Assembly (NCBI GenBank): GCA_040401595.1
Contig: JBBAOE010000026.1
Coordinates: 1 to 36,796 of the forward strand
Source: RFPW01 sp040401595
GTDB lineage: Bacteria; Pseudomonadota; Gammaproteobacteria; Burkholderiales; Burkholderiaceae_E
Direction of reading: 5' to 3'
DNA: 36,796 bases
The notes under the pieces are model-generated. The model was given only the letters and a program-made list of their open reading frames with translations, was not told where the DNA came from and ran no database searches. The position numbers and the translations under genes were made by a program. Positions 24,573 to 31,555 of this stretch are shown here, piece by piece. Position 1 is the first letter of the stretch; the number at the start of each line of letters is the position of its first letter.

Positions 24573-24596
24573 GACCCCTTGACCCCTCGACCCCTT
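24573..24596 (+). repeat. Three tandem GACCCCTT units
   Basis: GACCCCTT (24573-24580), GACCCCTC (24581-24588) and GACCCCTT (24589-24596) run head to tail and end 2 bases before the antiporter stop codon. Reverse-complemented they read AAGGGGTC, similar to AAAAGGGGCAAAAAG (24028-24042) on the other side of the cysteine-rich gene. Confidence 0.8.
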
Positions 24597-24598
24597 GG

Positions 24599-26341
24599 TC
24601 AAGCCTCTGCACTCTTCTGCGGCCTCAGGTCGTAATATCCGCGCCGCTCAGAGCTGATGAGGGCATCGACACGGTCGGAGATAATCCCAACTTTCAATAG
24701 CGTTTGAGACGCCAGCGCTAGACTTCCCTCAAACACATCGGGGACCACGGATTGCGCTCCTGCGGCGAGGAGAGTGTCGTAGTCCCGATCGTCTTCGGTT
24801 CGAACGATGACCGGGACGTGGCCAGCATTCTCTTTGACCAGACCAATAATTCTGGTTGCGGCGGCCGTGTCGTTGTAGCTCACGACGACCGCAGAGGCAC
24901 GATGTAAACCGGCGGCGACCAGGCTCGCGAGGTCTGTTGAATCACCGAGTTCGACCCGGTAGCCCGCAATGCGATCCTTTGCAACCTCGTCATCATTGAT
25001 CTCGAGTGCAACGAAACTAATTTGTTCCTTTTCAAAGAGTGCCGCGAGATTTTTGCCGCATCGACCAAAACCGCAAATAATCACGTGGCGAGCTGCCTTC
25101 ATCGAGTGCTTCGACAATTCGGTGATCTCGACCGAGCGCTCGAGCCAGGCCGAGCGCGATAGTCGATACACGAGCGCTTCAGATCGCATGATCATGAAAG
25201 GCGTGGCGATCATGGAAAGCACCATTCCCGCCAGAATCGGACTCACCCATGCAGTCTGAATCAGCCCGCGATCAGCGCCGAGGGTGAGCAGCACGAAACC
25301 GAATTCACCCGCCTGTGCCAGATAAATTCCGGTTCGAATCGACACCCCACCACGCGTCCCGAACGCCCGGGCGATGACACCGATGAGCAGCCCCTTGACG
25401 AGAACGGGAACGATGGCAAGAAGCAGCACGATGTGCCAGTTTTTGCCCAGTACGATCCAATCGAGCTTCATCCCGATTGTGATGAAAAACAGCCCCAGCA
25501 GAATGTCATGGAACGGCTTGATGTCTTCCTCGACCCGGTGTTTGAAGTCGGTCTCAGCGATGAGCATCCCTGCCAGAAACGCGCCCATCGCGAGCGAAAG
25601 TCCGGCGTGTTCCGACACCCACGAAAATCCGAGAACGAGCAAGAGCACATTCAGGAGAAAAAGTTCTTCGCTCTTTCGGCGGTCGACGATCTTGAGCCAA
25701 CGACCAACCACCTTGTGTCCACCCCAAAGCAGCAGACACACAATCGCAATACCTTTCCCAAAGGCGATCGCCAGCAACTGCCAGATATTCCCGTCGTTGG
25801 CATCGCCTAGTGAAGGGATCAGGACAAGGAGCGGGACCACCGCAATATCCTGAAACAATAGGATGCCGATCACCAGTCGGCCGTGCCTTGATTCGAGTTC
25901 AGCCCGGTCGGCCATCATTTTGACGACGATCGCGGTACTCGACATCGTCAAAGCCGCCCCGAGCACCAGACTGGCCTGCCAGGTGATCTCCCAGGTCGCG
26001 CCCACCAAAGTGGCGACATACATCAAAACAAAATTGCCCAGCACCGCACCTAAAATGGTGACGAGAACCTGCGATGTTCCAAGGCCAAAGACTTCTTTGC
26101 GCATATTCAGCAATTTGGGCAGGTTGAATTCGAGCCCAATTACGAACATCAGAAACACCACTCCAAACTCCGCCAGATACGACAGTGAAGCGGCCTGGTT
26201 GGCGACGGAAAATGCAAAGGGACTGATTACAATCCCTGCAGTGAGGTAGCCCAGCACTGCGGGCAAATGCAAAAGTCGAAAGGCGACAACCGTGCAGACA
26301 GCCGCGGCCAGAAATATCAAGGCGATTTCGAGCGAACCCAT
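24599..26341 (-). CDS. Kef-type monovalent cation/proton antiporter with TrkA-N domain
   Basis: A 580-residue inner-membrane protein of the CPA2 family. The first 380 residues hold about 12 helices with family stretches LGYLTAGIVISP, FLMFVIGLEFN, the LTMSSTAIVVK region, QDIAVVPLL, GLSLAMGAFLAGMLIAET, LGLFFITIGMKLD and AQAGEFGFVL. A RCK/TrkA-N nucleotide-binding domain begins at about 419 with GFGRCGKN (424-431), followed by the acidic strand end ALEIND and the GD-TD loop. It exchanges K+ (possibly Na+) for protons and is gated by a bound nucleotide or glutathione adduct. The ATG at 26341 fits the family start; the frame continues to 26416 without similarity. No KefF/KefG partner is present. 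Confidence 0.9.
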   Translation of the reverse strand: MGSLEIALIFLAAAVCTVVAFRLLHLPAVLGYLTAGIVISPFAFSVANQAASLSYLAEFGVVFLMFVIGLEFNLPKLLNMRKEVFGLGTSQVLVTILGAVLGNFVLMYVATLVGATWEITWQASLVLGAALTMSSTAIVVKMMADRAELESRHGRLVIGILLFQDIAVVPLLVLIPSLGDANDGNIWQLLAIAFGKGIAIVCLLLWGGHKVVGRWLKIVDRRKSEELFLLNVLLLVLGFSWVSEHAGLSLAMGAFLAGMLIAETDFKHRVEEDIKPFHDILLGLFFITIGMKLDWIVLGKNWHIVLLLAIVPVLVKGLLIGVIARAFGTRGGVSIRTGIYLAQAGEFGFVLLTLGADRGLIQTAWVSPILAGMVLSMIATPFMIMRSEALVYRLSRSAWLERSVEITELSKHSMKAARHVIICGFGRCGKNLAALFEKEQISFVALEINDDEVAKDRIAGYRVELGDSTDLASLVAAGLHRASAVVVSYNDTAAATRIIGLVKENAGHVPVIVRTEDDRDYDTLLAAGAQSVVPDVFEGSLALASQTLLKVGIISDRVDALISSERRGYYDLRPQKSAEA

Positions 26342-26450
26342 GAGAAGGCACCTGCCAAAACTAAATGGCCCCAAGGGCTCGGGACAATGCCGACCGAATT
26401 GGCCAACAGATCGCAACCACCGGGTTGATTGGTATCAATGCCCAGTCGGC

Positions 26451-26471
26451 AAAAACCCCATCCGTGGGGAA
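26451..26471 (-). terminator. Terminator of the MORN-repeat gene
   Basis: Read on the minus strand, CCCCA, loop CGGA and TGGGG are followed directly by TTTTT. It lies 13 bases after the stop of the MORN-repeat gene and before the antiporter start, so it separates the two transcripts. Confidence 0.7.
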
Positions 26472-26483
26472 ACCGAGTAACTG

Positions 26484-27161
26484 CTACGAAGCAGCTTTCT
26501 TGAGCAATTGCTTCACTTCATCCGGCGCAATCGGCTGAATCAACTCATTATTGCGCCATTTGCCCGATTGCGCGATCGAACCGTCCGCATCGTAAGCGAT
26601 CCCAAGCCCAGTGCGCTCGCCTTCAGTGAATTCTCCAACGTACTTCTTACCCATCGGGTGGCGCCAGACTCCAAATCCGTCCCGCTTGTCTTGAATGTGA
26701 GAGCCTGTGTAGGTTGCTCCGTTCGGATAGGTGTACACCCCCTGGCCATTTCGCTTGTCGCCTCGGAAGTTGCCCGAGTAGGTCGCGCCCCCCGGGATTG
26801 CGAGCGTCCCAGAACCCTCCCGCAGCCCAGACTTGAATTCCCCCACATAGGTTGTGCCGTTCGGATGAACGTAAGTGCCTTTACCGTGCATGGCCCCGTT
26901 CGAGATTTCGCCCACGTATCGAGCGCCTTTGGGAAACACAATGGTTCCGAAACCGTTGGGACGGTTATCTCGAAATTCACCGGTGAAAACCTCCGTTCCG
27001 ATTCTTCGAACTCCAAAGCATTGATTCCATTCCGCGCCGTCTTGATGGGGGCAGGGCGGCAAGTCGGTCACTTGGGCTTGGATAAATTGCGTTTGCAAGC
27101 TCAGTGCCAGGCTGATCGAAGCGGCTCGCACGCTGGCCTGGAATGTCTTGCGGGAAATCAT
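26484..27161 (-). CDS. Secreted MORN-repeat protein
   Basis: A 225-residue protein with an N-terminal signal peptide (hydrophobic SISLALSLQTQF, cut near IQAQ). Six consecutive MORN repeats of about 23 residues follow, between about residues 58 and 195, each of the pattern Y-GEF-----GxG----P-G, for example TYVGEFKSGLREGSG and KYVGEFTEGERTGLG. A shortened seventh (GKWRNNEL) comes next. The tail is Lys-rich. MORN repeats form elongated beta-hairpin rods that in bacteria occur in periplasmic or membrane-associated scaffolds; a specific role is unknown. Two Cys near the start of the mature protein may form a disulfide. A terminator follows the gene, so it is monocistronic. Confidence 0.85.
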   Translation of the reverse strand: MISRKTFQASVRAASISLALSLQTQFIQAQVTDLPPCPHQDGAEWNQCFGVRRIGTEVFTGEFRDNRPNGFGTIVFPKGARYVGEISNGAMHGKGTYVHPNGTTYVGEFKSGLREGSGTLAIPGGATYSGNFRGDKRNGQGVYTYPNGATYTGSHIQDKRDGFGVWRHPMGKKYVGEFTEGERTGLGIAYDADGSIAQSGKWRNNELIQPIAPDEVKQLLKKAAS

Positions 27162-27925
27162 AAATCCAACCCTGAATTGAGTACGTTCACTATCCGCCGA
27201 AGCGGAGACGAGTTCAGTGAGGATACTGAAAAATTAGCTTCTTTTTCGTATCGCCAGTTCAACGAGGCGCGAGCCCCTGCCAAGGATTCGCGAGGGGCCA
27301 AAAGTTCGCAGGACCTTTTGCCGACTCTGACGCGAAGTCTCAGGATGCCCCGACGCGAATTCGGGCTCAGCCGAGTGGTGTGCCCTTGGCCCTCGTTGAA
27401 TGTTTCTTGGCATATACCCTCCCTGGTCTGATGGATGGATTCGTTCTTGCGTCGCATTGAGGGCTTAAAACTTACCGCTTGAGCGAGCGCGGTTGGCCCA
27501 TTTTCTCGGCGGACATTGGTGTTGTTTGACTGGAAATGGGTGGCCCTCCTGAGGCTCGAACAACCGCCCCTTGCACCAAACCGGTCGGTCCTATGGGCCG
27601 GGATGAATCCCCGAAATCTACCCAGCAGAAAACCCACAGGCCGACTCGCCAAGACCTTAGAGCGCATCCTGACGCTCCTACGCGAAGTCGTAATAGAATG
27701 CCCGCGGGCGACAGGAGCAACACCTGCGAACGGGGCGGGGGCAGTTCCCCCGCCGGCACAATGTCTGACGGCTAGCAGTTTGACTCGCGGGCTTCGTTGG
27801 GTTTGGTAGCACGCGGCCGTTTCAGAAGCACTAGGGCGTCGCGGTCAGGTGACCGACTAGGTCATGAGGCCGACTTGTGATCTAATTTGAGGTGTTTGCT
27901 GGGTTTGCCGGGTGTTCGACAGAAA
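27162..27925. other. About 760 bases with no convincing gene
   Basis: Frames of up to 169 codons exist on the minus strand (27158-27667) and 97 on the plus strand (27516-27809), but they are Arg/Pro/Ser-rich, overlap one another and show no domain. Structure at the nucleotide level is clearer. A perfect 8-bp stem GGCGGGGG (27734-27741)/CCCCCGCC (27747-27754) has loop CAGTT, and a perfect 6-bp dyad CGGTCA/TGACCG lies at 27842-27855. A GCCCCT/AGGGGC pair lies near 27271-27297. The promoter for thrS and the one for the MORN gene must lie here. An unrecognised RNA is possible. Confidence 0.4.
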
Positions 27926-28068
27926 CTCGGTTAGCCGAGAACGCTTGTTTTCGAACCGTGATTGGCGATCGGCCAATGCTTTCGAGAATCCGTTTACTTC
28001 GCCTACTAGATTTTCCCGCGAAATCCGGAAGTCGAATGTCCAGGAAGCCACCCGAGAGGTGGCTTTTT
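27926..28068 (+). promoter_or_regulatory. Structured thrS leader ending in an attenuator-like terminator
   Basis: Three hairpins in a row: CTCGG/CCGAG with loop TTAG (27926-27939); ATTGGC/GCCAAT with loop GATCG (27961-27977); and a perfect 8-bp stem AAGCCACC/GGTGGCTT with loop CGAGA (28045-28065) running into TTTTT (28064-28068). The last is a textbook intrinsic terminator 62 bases before the thrS start. Either it ends an upstream RNA or it attenuates thrS. E. coli ThrRS represses its own message through tRNA-like leader folds, so control through this leader is plausible but not shown. Confidence 0.6.
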
Positions 28069-28129
28069 CATCGCTGAGCCTCGTGAATCGTTGCGTTCAC
28101 CTTTTCTGCCCGTTGGGGGTGATCCAGTC

Positions 28130-30049
28130 ATGATCGTTACACTTCCGGACGGTTCTACCCGTTCATTTCCAGGCCCCGTCACGCTGGGCGAAGTCGCAAG
28201 CGCGATCGGGCCAGGGCTCGCGAAAGCCGCACTGGCTGGGAAAATCGATGATCGGCTCGTCGATCTTTCGGCGCGCATCGAGCAGGACGCGCGCGTCTCG
28301 ATTGTTACCGATCGGGACCCCGAGGGCGTCGACATCATCCGGCATTCGACCGCGCACCTGCTGGCGTATGCCGTGAAGTCACTCTTCCCCGACGCTCAGG
28401 TGACGATCGGGCCAGTGATCGAGCATGGGTTTTATTATGATTTTTCTTATAAGCGGCCGTTCACGCCCGAGGATCTGACGGCGATCGAAGCCCGTATGGC
28501 CGAGCTGGCCCGCAAAGACGAATCGGTCGTGCGCGAGGAATGGGACCGCGATACGGCCGTCGGGTACTTCCAGTCGATCGGTGAGCACTACAAGGCCGAG
28601 ATCATTGCATCGATCCCTGCGGGGGAGCCGATCGGGTTGTATCGGGAAGGGGAGTTTATTGACCTCTGCCGCGGGCCCCATGTGCCTTCGACCGGCAAGC
28701 TCAAGGTGTTTAAGTTGATGCGACTCGCCGGTGCCTATTGGCGGGGGGATTCGCGCAACGAGCAATTGCAACGTATTTACGGAACGGCCTGGGCGCGCAA
28801 AGAGGATCAGGACGGGTATCTGCACATGCTGGAGGAGGCCGAGCGGCGCGATCATCGTCGGCTCGGGCGTGAGCTCGATCTTTATCATTTTCAGGATGAA
28901 GCGCCGGGCTTGGTCTTCTGGCACCCAAAGGGTTGGACGCTTTGGCAGCAGGTCGAGCAGTACCTGCGCGCCATCTATCGCGATCACGGCTACCTGGAAG
29001 TCAAGGCGCCGCAGATTCTGGACCGTACGCTATGGGAAAAAACCGGGCATTGGGAGAACTACCGCGAAAACATGTTCACGACCGAGTCGGAGCATCGTTC
29101 CTATGCGCTCAAGCCCATGAATTGTCCGGGCCATGTGCAGATCTACAAGAGCAGTCTGCGCTCTTACCGGGATCTGCCCTTGCGGTTTGGTGAGTTCGGA
29201 CAGGTGCACCGTAACGAGCCCTCCGGCTCACTCCATGGGCTTCTGCGGGTGCGCGGATTCACCCAGGATGACGGGCATATTTTCTGCACTGAAGATCAGA
29301 TGGCGGACGAGTGCACCCGGTTTACCGAAGTCGTTCAGCAGGTCTATCGCGATTTCGGCTTTACCAATATTTTGTACAAGGTGGCCTTGCGCCCCGAAAA
29401 GAGGATCGGCGACGATGCCATCTGGGATCGGGCCGAAGGCGCCCTGATCGAAAGCCTGCGGCGCTCGGGGGTCGAGGTTGTGTTGTCCCCGGGTGAGGGC
29501 GCTTTCTATGGTCCGAAGATCGAATACACGCTCAAGGACGCCATTGGCCGGATGTGGCAGGTAGGCACGATGCAGGTGGACTTTTCGATGCCTGGGCGGC
29601 TGGGCGCTGAATATGTCGCTGCTGACAACAGCCGTCAGGTCCCTGTCATGCTGCATCGGGCCATCGTGGGTTCAATGGAACGCTTTGTTGGGCTTCTGAT
29701 CGAGCAGTTTGCCGGTGCGCTTCCCGTGTGGCTTGCGCCGGTGCAGGCCGTGGTGGCATCGATTACCGACGCACAGTCGGAATATGTCAGTTATGTTGCG
29801 CAAACGCTGCGTTCTCAGGGGCTCCGTGTGGAAGCCGATTTGCGCAATGAGAAGATCAACCTTAAGATCCGAGAGCACAGCCTGCAGAAGGTGCCCTATT
29901 TGCTCGTTGTGGGCGAAAAAGAGCGCCAGGCAGGCACGTTGGCGGTGCGCGCCCGCGGTGGCGTCGATCTTGGATCGATGTCGATCGCAGACTTCTCGGC
30001 CCGCTTGACGTCTGAAGTTCACACTCGCAGCGACCAGTCGTCGGTTTGA
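28130..30049 (+). CDS. thrS: Threonyl-tRNA synthetase
   Basis: Charges tRNA-Thr with threonine. The 639-residue length is normal. Domains in order are an N-terminal TGS domain (MIVTLPDGSTRSFPGPVT, 1-60), an editing domain with HSTAHLLAYAV and the CRGPHVPSTGKL stretch, a class II catalytic core with motif 2 in the GEFGQVHRNEPSG region and motif 3 in LHRAIVGSMERF, and a C-terminal anticodon-binding domain (IREHSLQKVPYLLVVGEKE). The zinc ligands Cys (MNCPGHV), His (DDGHIFC) and His (MLHRAIVG) are present. The ATG at 28130 follows a GGGGGTGAT stretch; the 13 codons open upstream are not family-like. It is first in the thrS-infC-rpmI-rplT cluster. Confidence 0.97.
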   Translation: MIVTLPDGSTRSFPGPVTLGEVASAIGPGLAKAALAGKIDDRLVDLSARIEQDARVSIVTDRDPEGVDIIRHSTAHLLAYAVKSLFPDAQVTIGPVIEHGFYYDFSYKRPFTPEDLTAIEARMAELARKDESVVREEWDRDTAVGYFQSIGEHYKAEIIASIPAGEPIGLYREGEFIDLCRGPHVPSTGKLKVFKLMRLAGAYWRGDSRNEQLQRIYGTAWARKEDQDGYLHMLEEAERRDHRRLGRELDLYHFQDEAPGLVFWHPKGWTLWQQVEQYLRAIYRDHGYLEVKAPQILDRTLWEKTGHWENYRENMFTTESEHRSYALKPMNCPGHVQIYKSSLRSYRDLPLRFGEFGQVHRNEPSGSLHGLLRVRGFTQDDGHIFCTEDQMADECTRFTEVVQQVYRDFGFTNILYKVALRPEKRIGDDAIWDRAEGALIESLRRSGVEVVLSPGEGAFYGPKIEYTLKDAIGRMWQVGTMQVDFSMPGRLGAEYVAADNSRQVPVMLHRAIVGSMERFVGLLIEQFAGALPVWLAPVQAVVASITDAQSEYVSYVAQTLRSQGLRVEADLRNEKINLKIREHSLQKVPYLLVVGEKERQAGTLAVRARGGVDLGSMSIADFSARLTSEVHTRSDQSSV

Positions 30050-30091
30050 TTCGACGAGGGTCGGTTTTTTTAATTTTCAGGAGAGGCCAGC

Positions 30092-30754
30092 ATCGCTACA
30101 GAACGCACGAACCGCATGAACGGTGAGATCACGGCAATTGAGGTGCGCCTGGTCGGCGTCGATAACGAACCCCTCGGCATTGTCCGCATCCAGGAAGCGA
30201 TGCGACTGGCTTTCGAAGCCGATGTTGATCTGGTGGAGATCGCGCCACAGGCAGTTCCGCCCGTCTGCCGCCTCATGGACTACGGCAAGTTTCGGTATCA
30301 GGAACAGAAGCGTCAGAACGAAGCCAAGTCCAAGCAGAAGCAGATTCAGGTTAAAGAAGTGAAGTTTCGTCCGGGAACGGACGACGGTGACTACCAGGTC
30401 AAATTGCGCAATTGCATCCGCTTTCTGGAAGAGGGTGACAAGTGCAAGATCACACTGCGGTTTCGTGGTCGCGAGATGGCCCACCAGGAATTCGGCGTTC
30501 GTCTGCTTGAGCGGGTTCGGACCGACCTTGATGCGGTCGCGGCGGTTGAGCAGTTTCCAAAGCTCGAGGGCAGGCAGATGGTGATGATGCTTGCGCCCAA
30601 GCGTAAGCTGCCGGCACCGTCGCGCAGGGAAGAGTCGGGACGTAGCGGCGAAGGTGCCATTTCTGCGCCGACTGTCGGTGCTGCAGCCGAAGGCGCTGGG
30701 ATCACGGTTGTGCCGCCGGCAAGCCCGCCATCCTCGGCCTCGCACGTGGTCTGA
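30092..30754 (+). CDS. infC: Translation initiation factor IF-3, starting at an AUC codon
   Basis: Binds the 30S subunit, keeps it from 50S and proofreads the start codon. Sequence similarity to other IF-3 proteins (IATERTNRMNGEITA) begins upstream of the first ATG (30116), at an ATC at 30092 that has AGGAG (30079-30083) 8 bases before it. A rare start (AUU in E. coli) lets IF-3 limit its own synthesis, so I take ATC as the start. The N domain, the lysine-rich linker and the C domain (KITLRFRGREMAHQEFG) are complete. The tail after MMLAPKRK runs on for about 50 extra residues rich in Ala, Pro, Ser and Gly, so the 220 residues exceed the usual 175-180. Confidence 0.93.
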   Translation: MATERTNRMNGEITAIEVRLVGVDNEPLGIVRIQEAMRLAFEADVDLVEIAPQAVPPVCRLMDYGKFRYQEQKRQNEAKSKQKQIQVKEVKFRPGTDDGDYQVKLRNCIRFLEEGDKCKITLRFRGREMAHQEFGVRLLERVRTDLDAVAAVEQFPKLEGRQMVMMLAPKRKLPAPSRREESGRSGEGAISAPTVGAAAEGAGITVVPPASPPSSASHVV

Positions 30755-30864
30755 GCCTTGGTTGTGCGACTGGATTGATTGGTGTTTGTAAGAAGCTGAG
30801 CATGGGTTTACAAGTACCTCGTGGTTGAGGTCACCCTGCAAGGTCATTGAAGAAGGAGGGCGAA

Positions 30865-31062
30865 ATGCCCAAGATGAAGACGAAGAAAAGCGCTGCCAAG
30901 CGCTTCCGGGTTCGCCCGGGCGGTACGATCAAACGAGGACAGGCATTCAAGCGGCACATCCTGACCAAAAAGACCACCAAGAACAAACGCCACCTTCGGG
31001 GCGCGGTTGGTGTGCATGAGTCAGATGTGCTGTCGGTGCGCCGCATGATGCCGACGGCGTGA
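30865..31062 (+). CDS. rpmI: Ribosomal protein bL35
   Basis: A 65-residue basic protein of the large subunit with the family pattern PKMKTKKSAAKRFR, G-IKRGQAFKRHILTKK and KRHLRG. The ATG at 30865 has an excellent AAGGAGGG (30853-30860) site; an in-frame start at 30847 is not needed. The 110 bases before it, after infC, could hold the L20 translational operator known upstream of rpmI in E. coli, but I could not draw the pseudoknot. Confidence 0.97.
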   Translation: MPKMKTKKSAAKRFRVRPGGTIKRGQAFKRHILTKKTTKNKRHLRGAVGVHESDVLSVRRMMPTA

Positions 31063-31099
31063 GCGCCTTGGCACTTCATTTAATCTTCAGGAGACCGTA

Positions 31100-31468
31100 A
31101 TGCCCCGAGTCAAACGTGGCGTGACCGCCCGTGCCCGTCACAAGAAAATCATCGCGCTGGCCAAAGGCTATCGTGGTCGTCGCAAGAACGTATTCCGGAT
31201 CGCCAAGCAGGCTGTCATGCGCGCAGGCCAATACGCCTATCGCGATCGCCGCAACCGCAAGCGCGTGTTCCGTCGCCTCTGGATTGCCCGGATCAACGCT
31301 GCCGTGCGTGAGCATGGGATGACCTACAGCCGTTTCATCGCGGGTCTGCATCACGCTCACATCGGGCTCGACCGGAAAGTGCTGGCCGATCTCGCTGTTC
31401 GGGATAAACCGGCATTTGCCGCGATCGTCGAGCAGGTTCGAGGTCATGTGGGTCAGGCTGCCGCCTGA
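31100..31468 (+). CDS. rplT: Ribosomal protein bL20
   Basis: A 122-residue, Arg- and Lys-rich protein that binds 23S rRNA early in 50S assembly and in E. coli represses rpmI-rplT translation. Family stretches are VKRGVTARARHKK, LAKGYRGRRKNVFR, YAYRDRRNRKR-FR and LWIARINAAVREHGMTYS (in part). CAGGAG is 8 bases before the ATG. It follows rpmI by 37 bases. Confidence 0.97.
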   Translation: MPRVKRGVTARARHKKIIALAKGYRGRRKNVFRIAKQAVMRAGQYAYRDRRNRKRVFRRLWIARINAAVREHGMTYSRFIAGLHHAHIGLDRKVLADLAVRDKPAFAAIVEQVRGHVGQAAA

Positions 31469-31473
31469 ACATC

Positions 31474-31538
31474 GCGGCCTACGGGCCGCCGGGTTCGGCA
31501 GATGTGTTGAAATTCGGGGCCTCGTTGGCCCCGTTTTT
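31474..31538 (+). terminator. Hairpin pair with terminator between rplT and pheS
   Basis: First GCGGCC/GGCCGC with a TACG tetraloop (31474-31489), then a perfect 7-bp stem CGGGGCC (31515-31521)/GGCCCCG (31527-31533) with loop TCGTT, followed by TTTTT (31534-31538). It is an intrinsic terminator only 17 bases before the pheS start codon. It may end the thrS-rplT message or attenuate pheST. I see no phenylalanine-rich leader peptide before it, unlike the E. coli pheST attenuator. Confidence 0.8.
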
Positions 31539-31555
31539 ACGTGCTTGGAGTTTGG

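Noticed and set aside
23206..24600. A phage or integrative element attached at tRNA-Val
   Set aside because: No second copy of the tRNA 3' end, no integrase and no phage gene are visible; only an IS21 remnant and one small gene.
27158..27667. A 169-codon open frame on the minus strand upstream of the MORN gene
   Set aside because: Arg- and Ser-rich with no start signal, no domain and shadow frames on both strands; better left as unassigned DNA.
31469..31514. A phenylalanine-rich leader peptide before pheS
   Set aside because: No short frame with Phe codons and a start was found between the rplT stop and the terminator.
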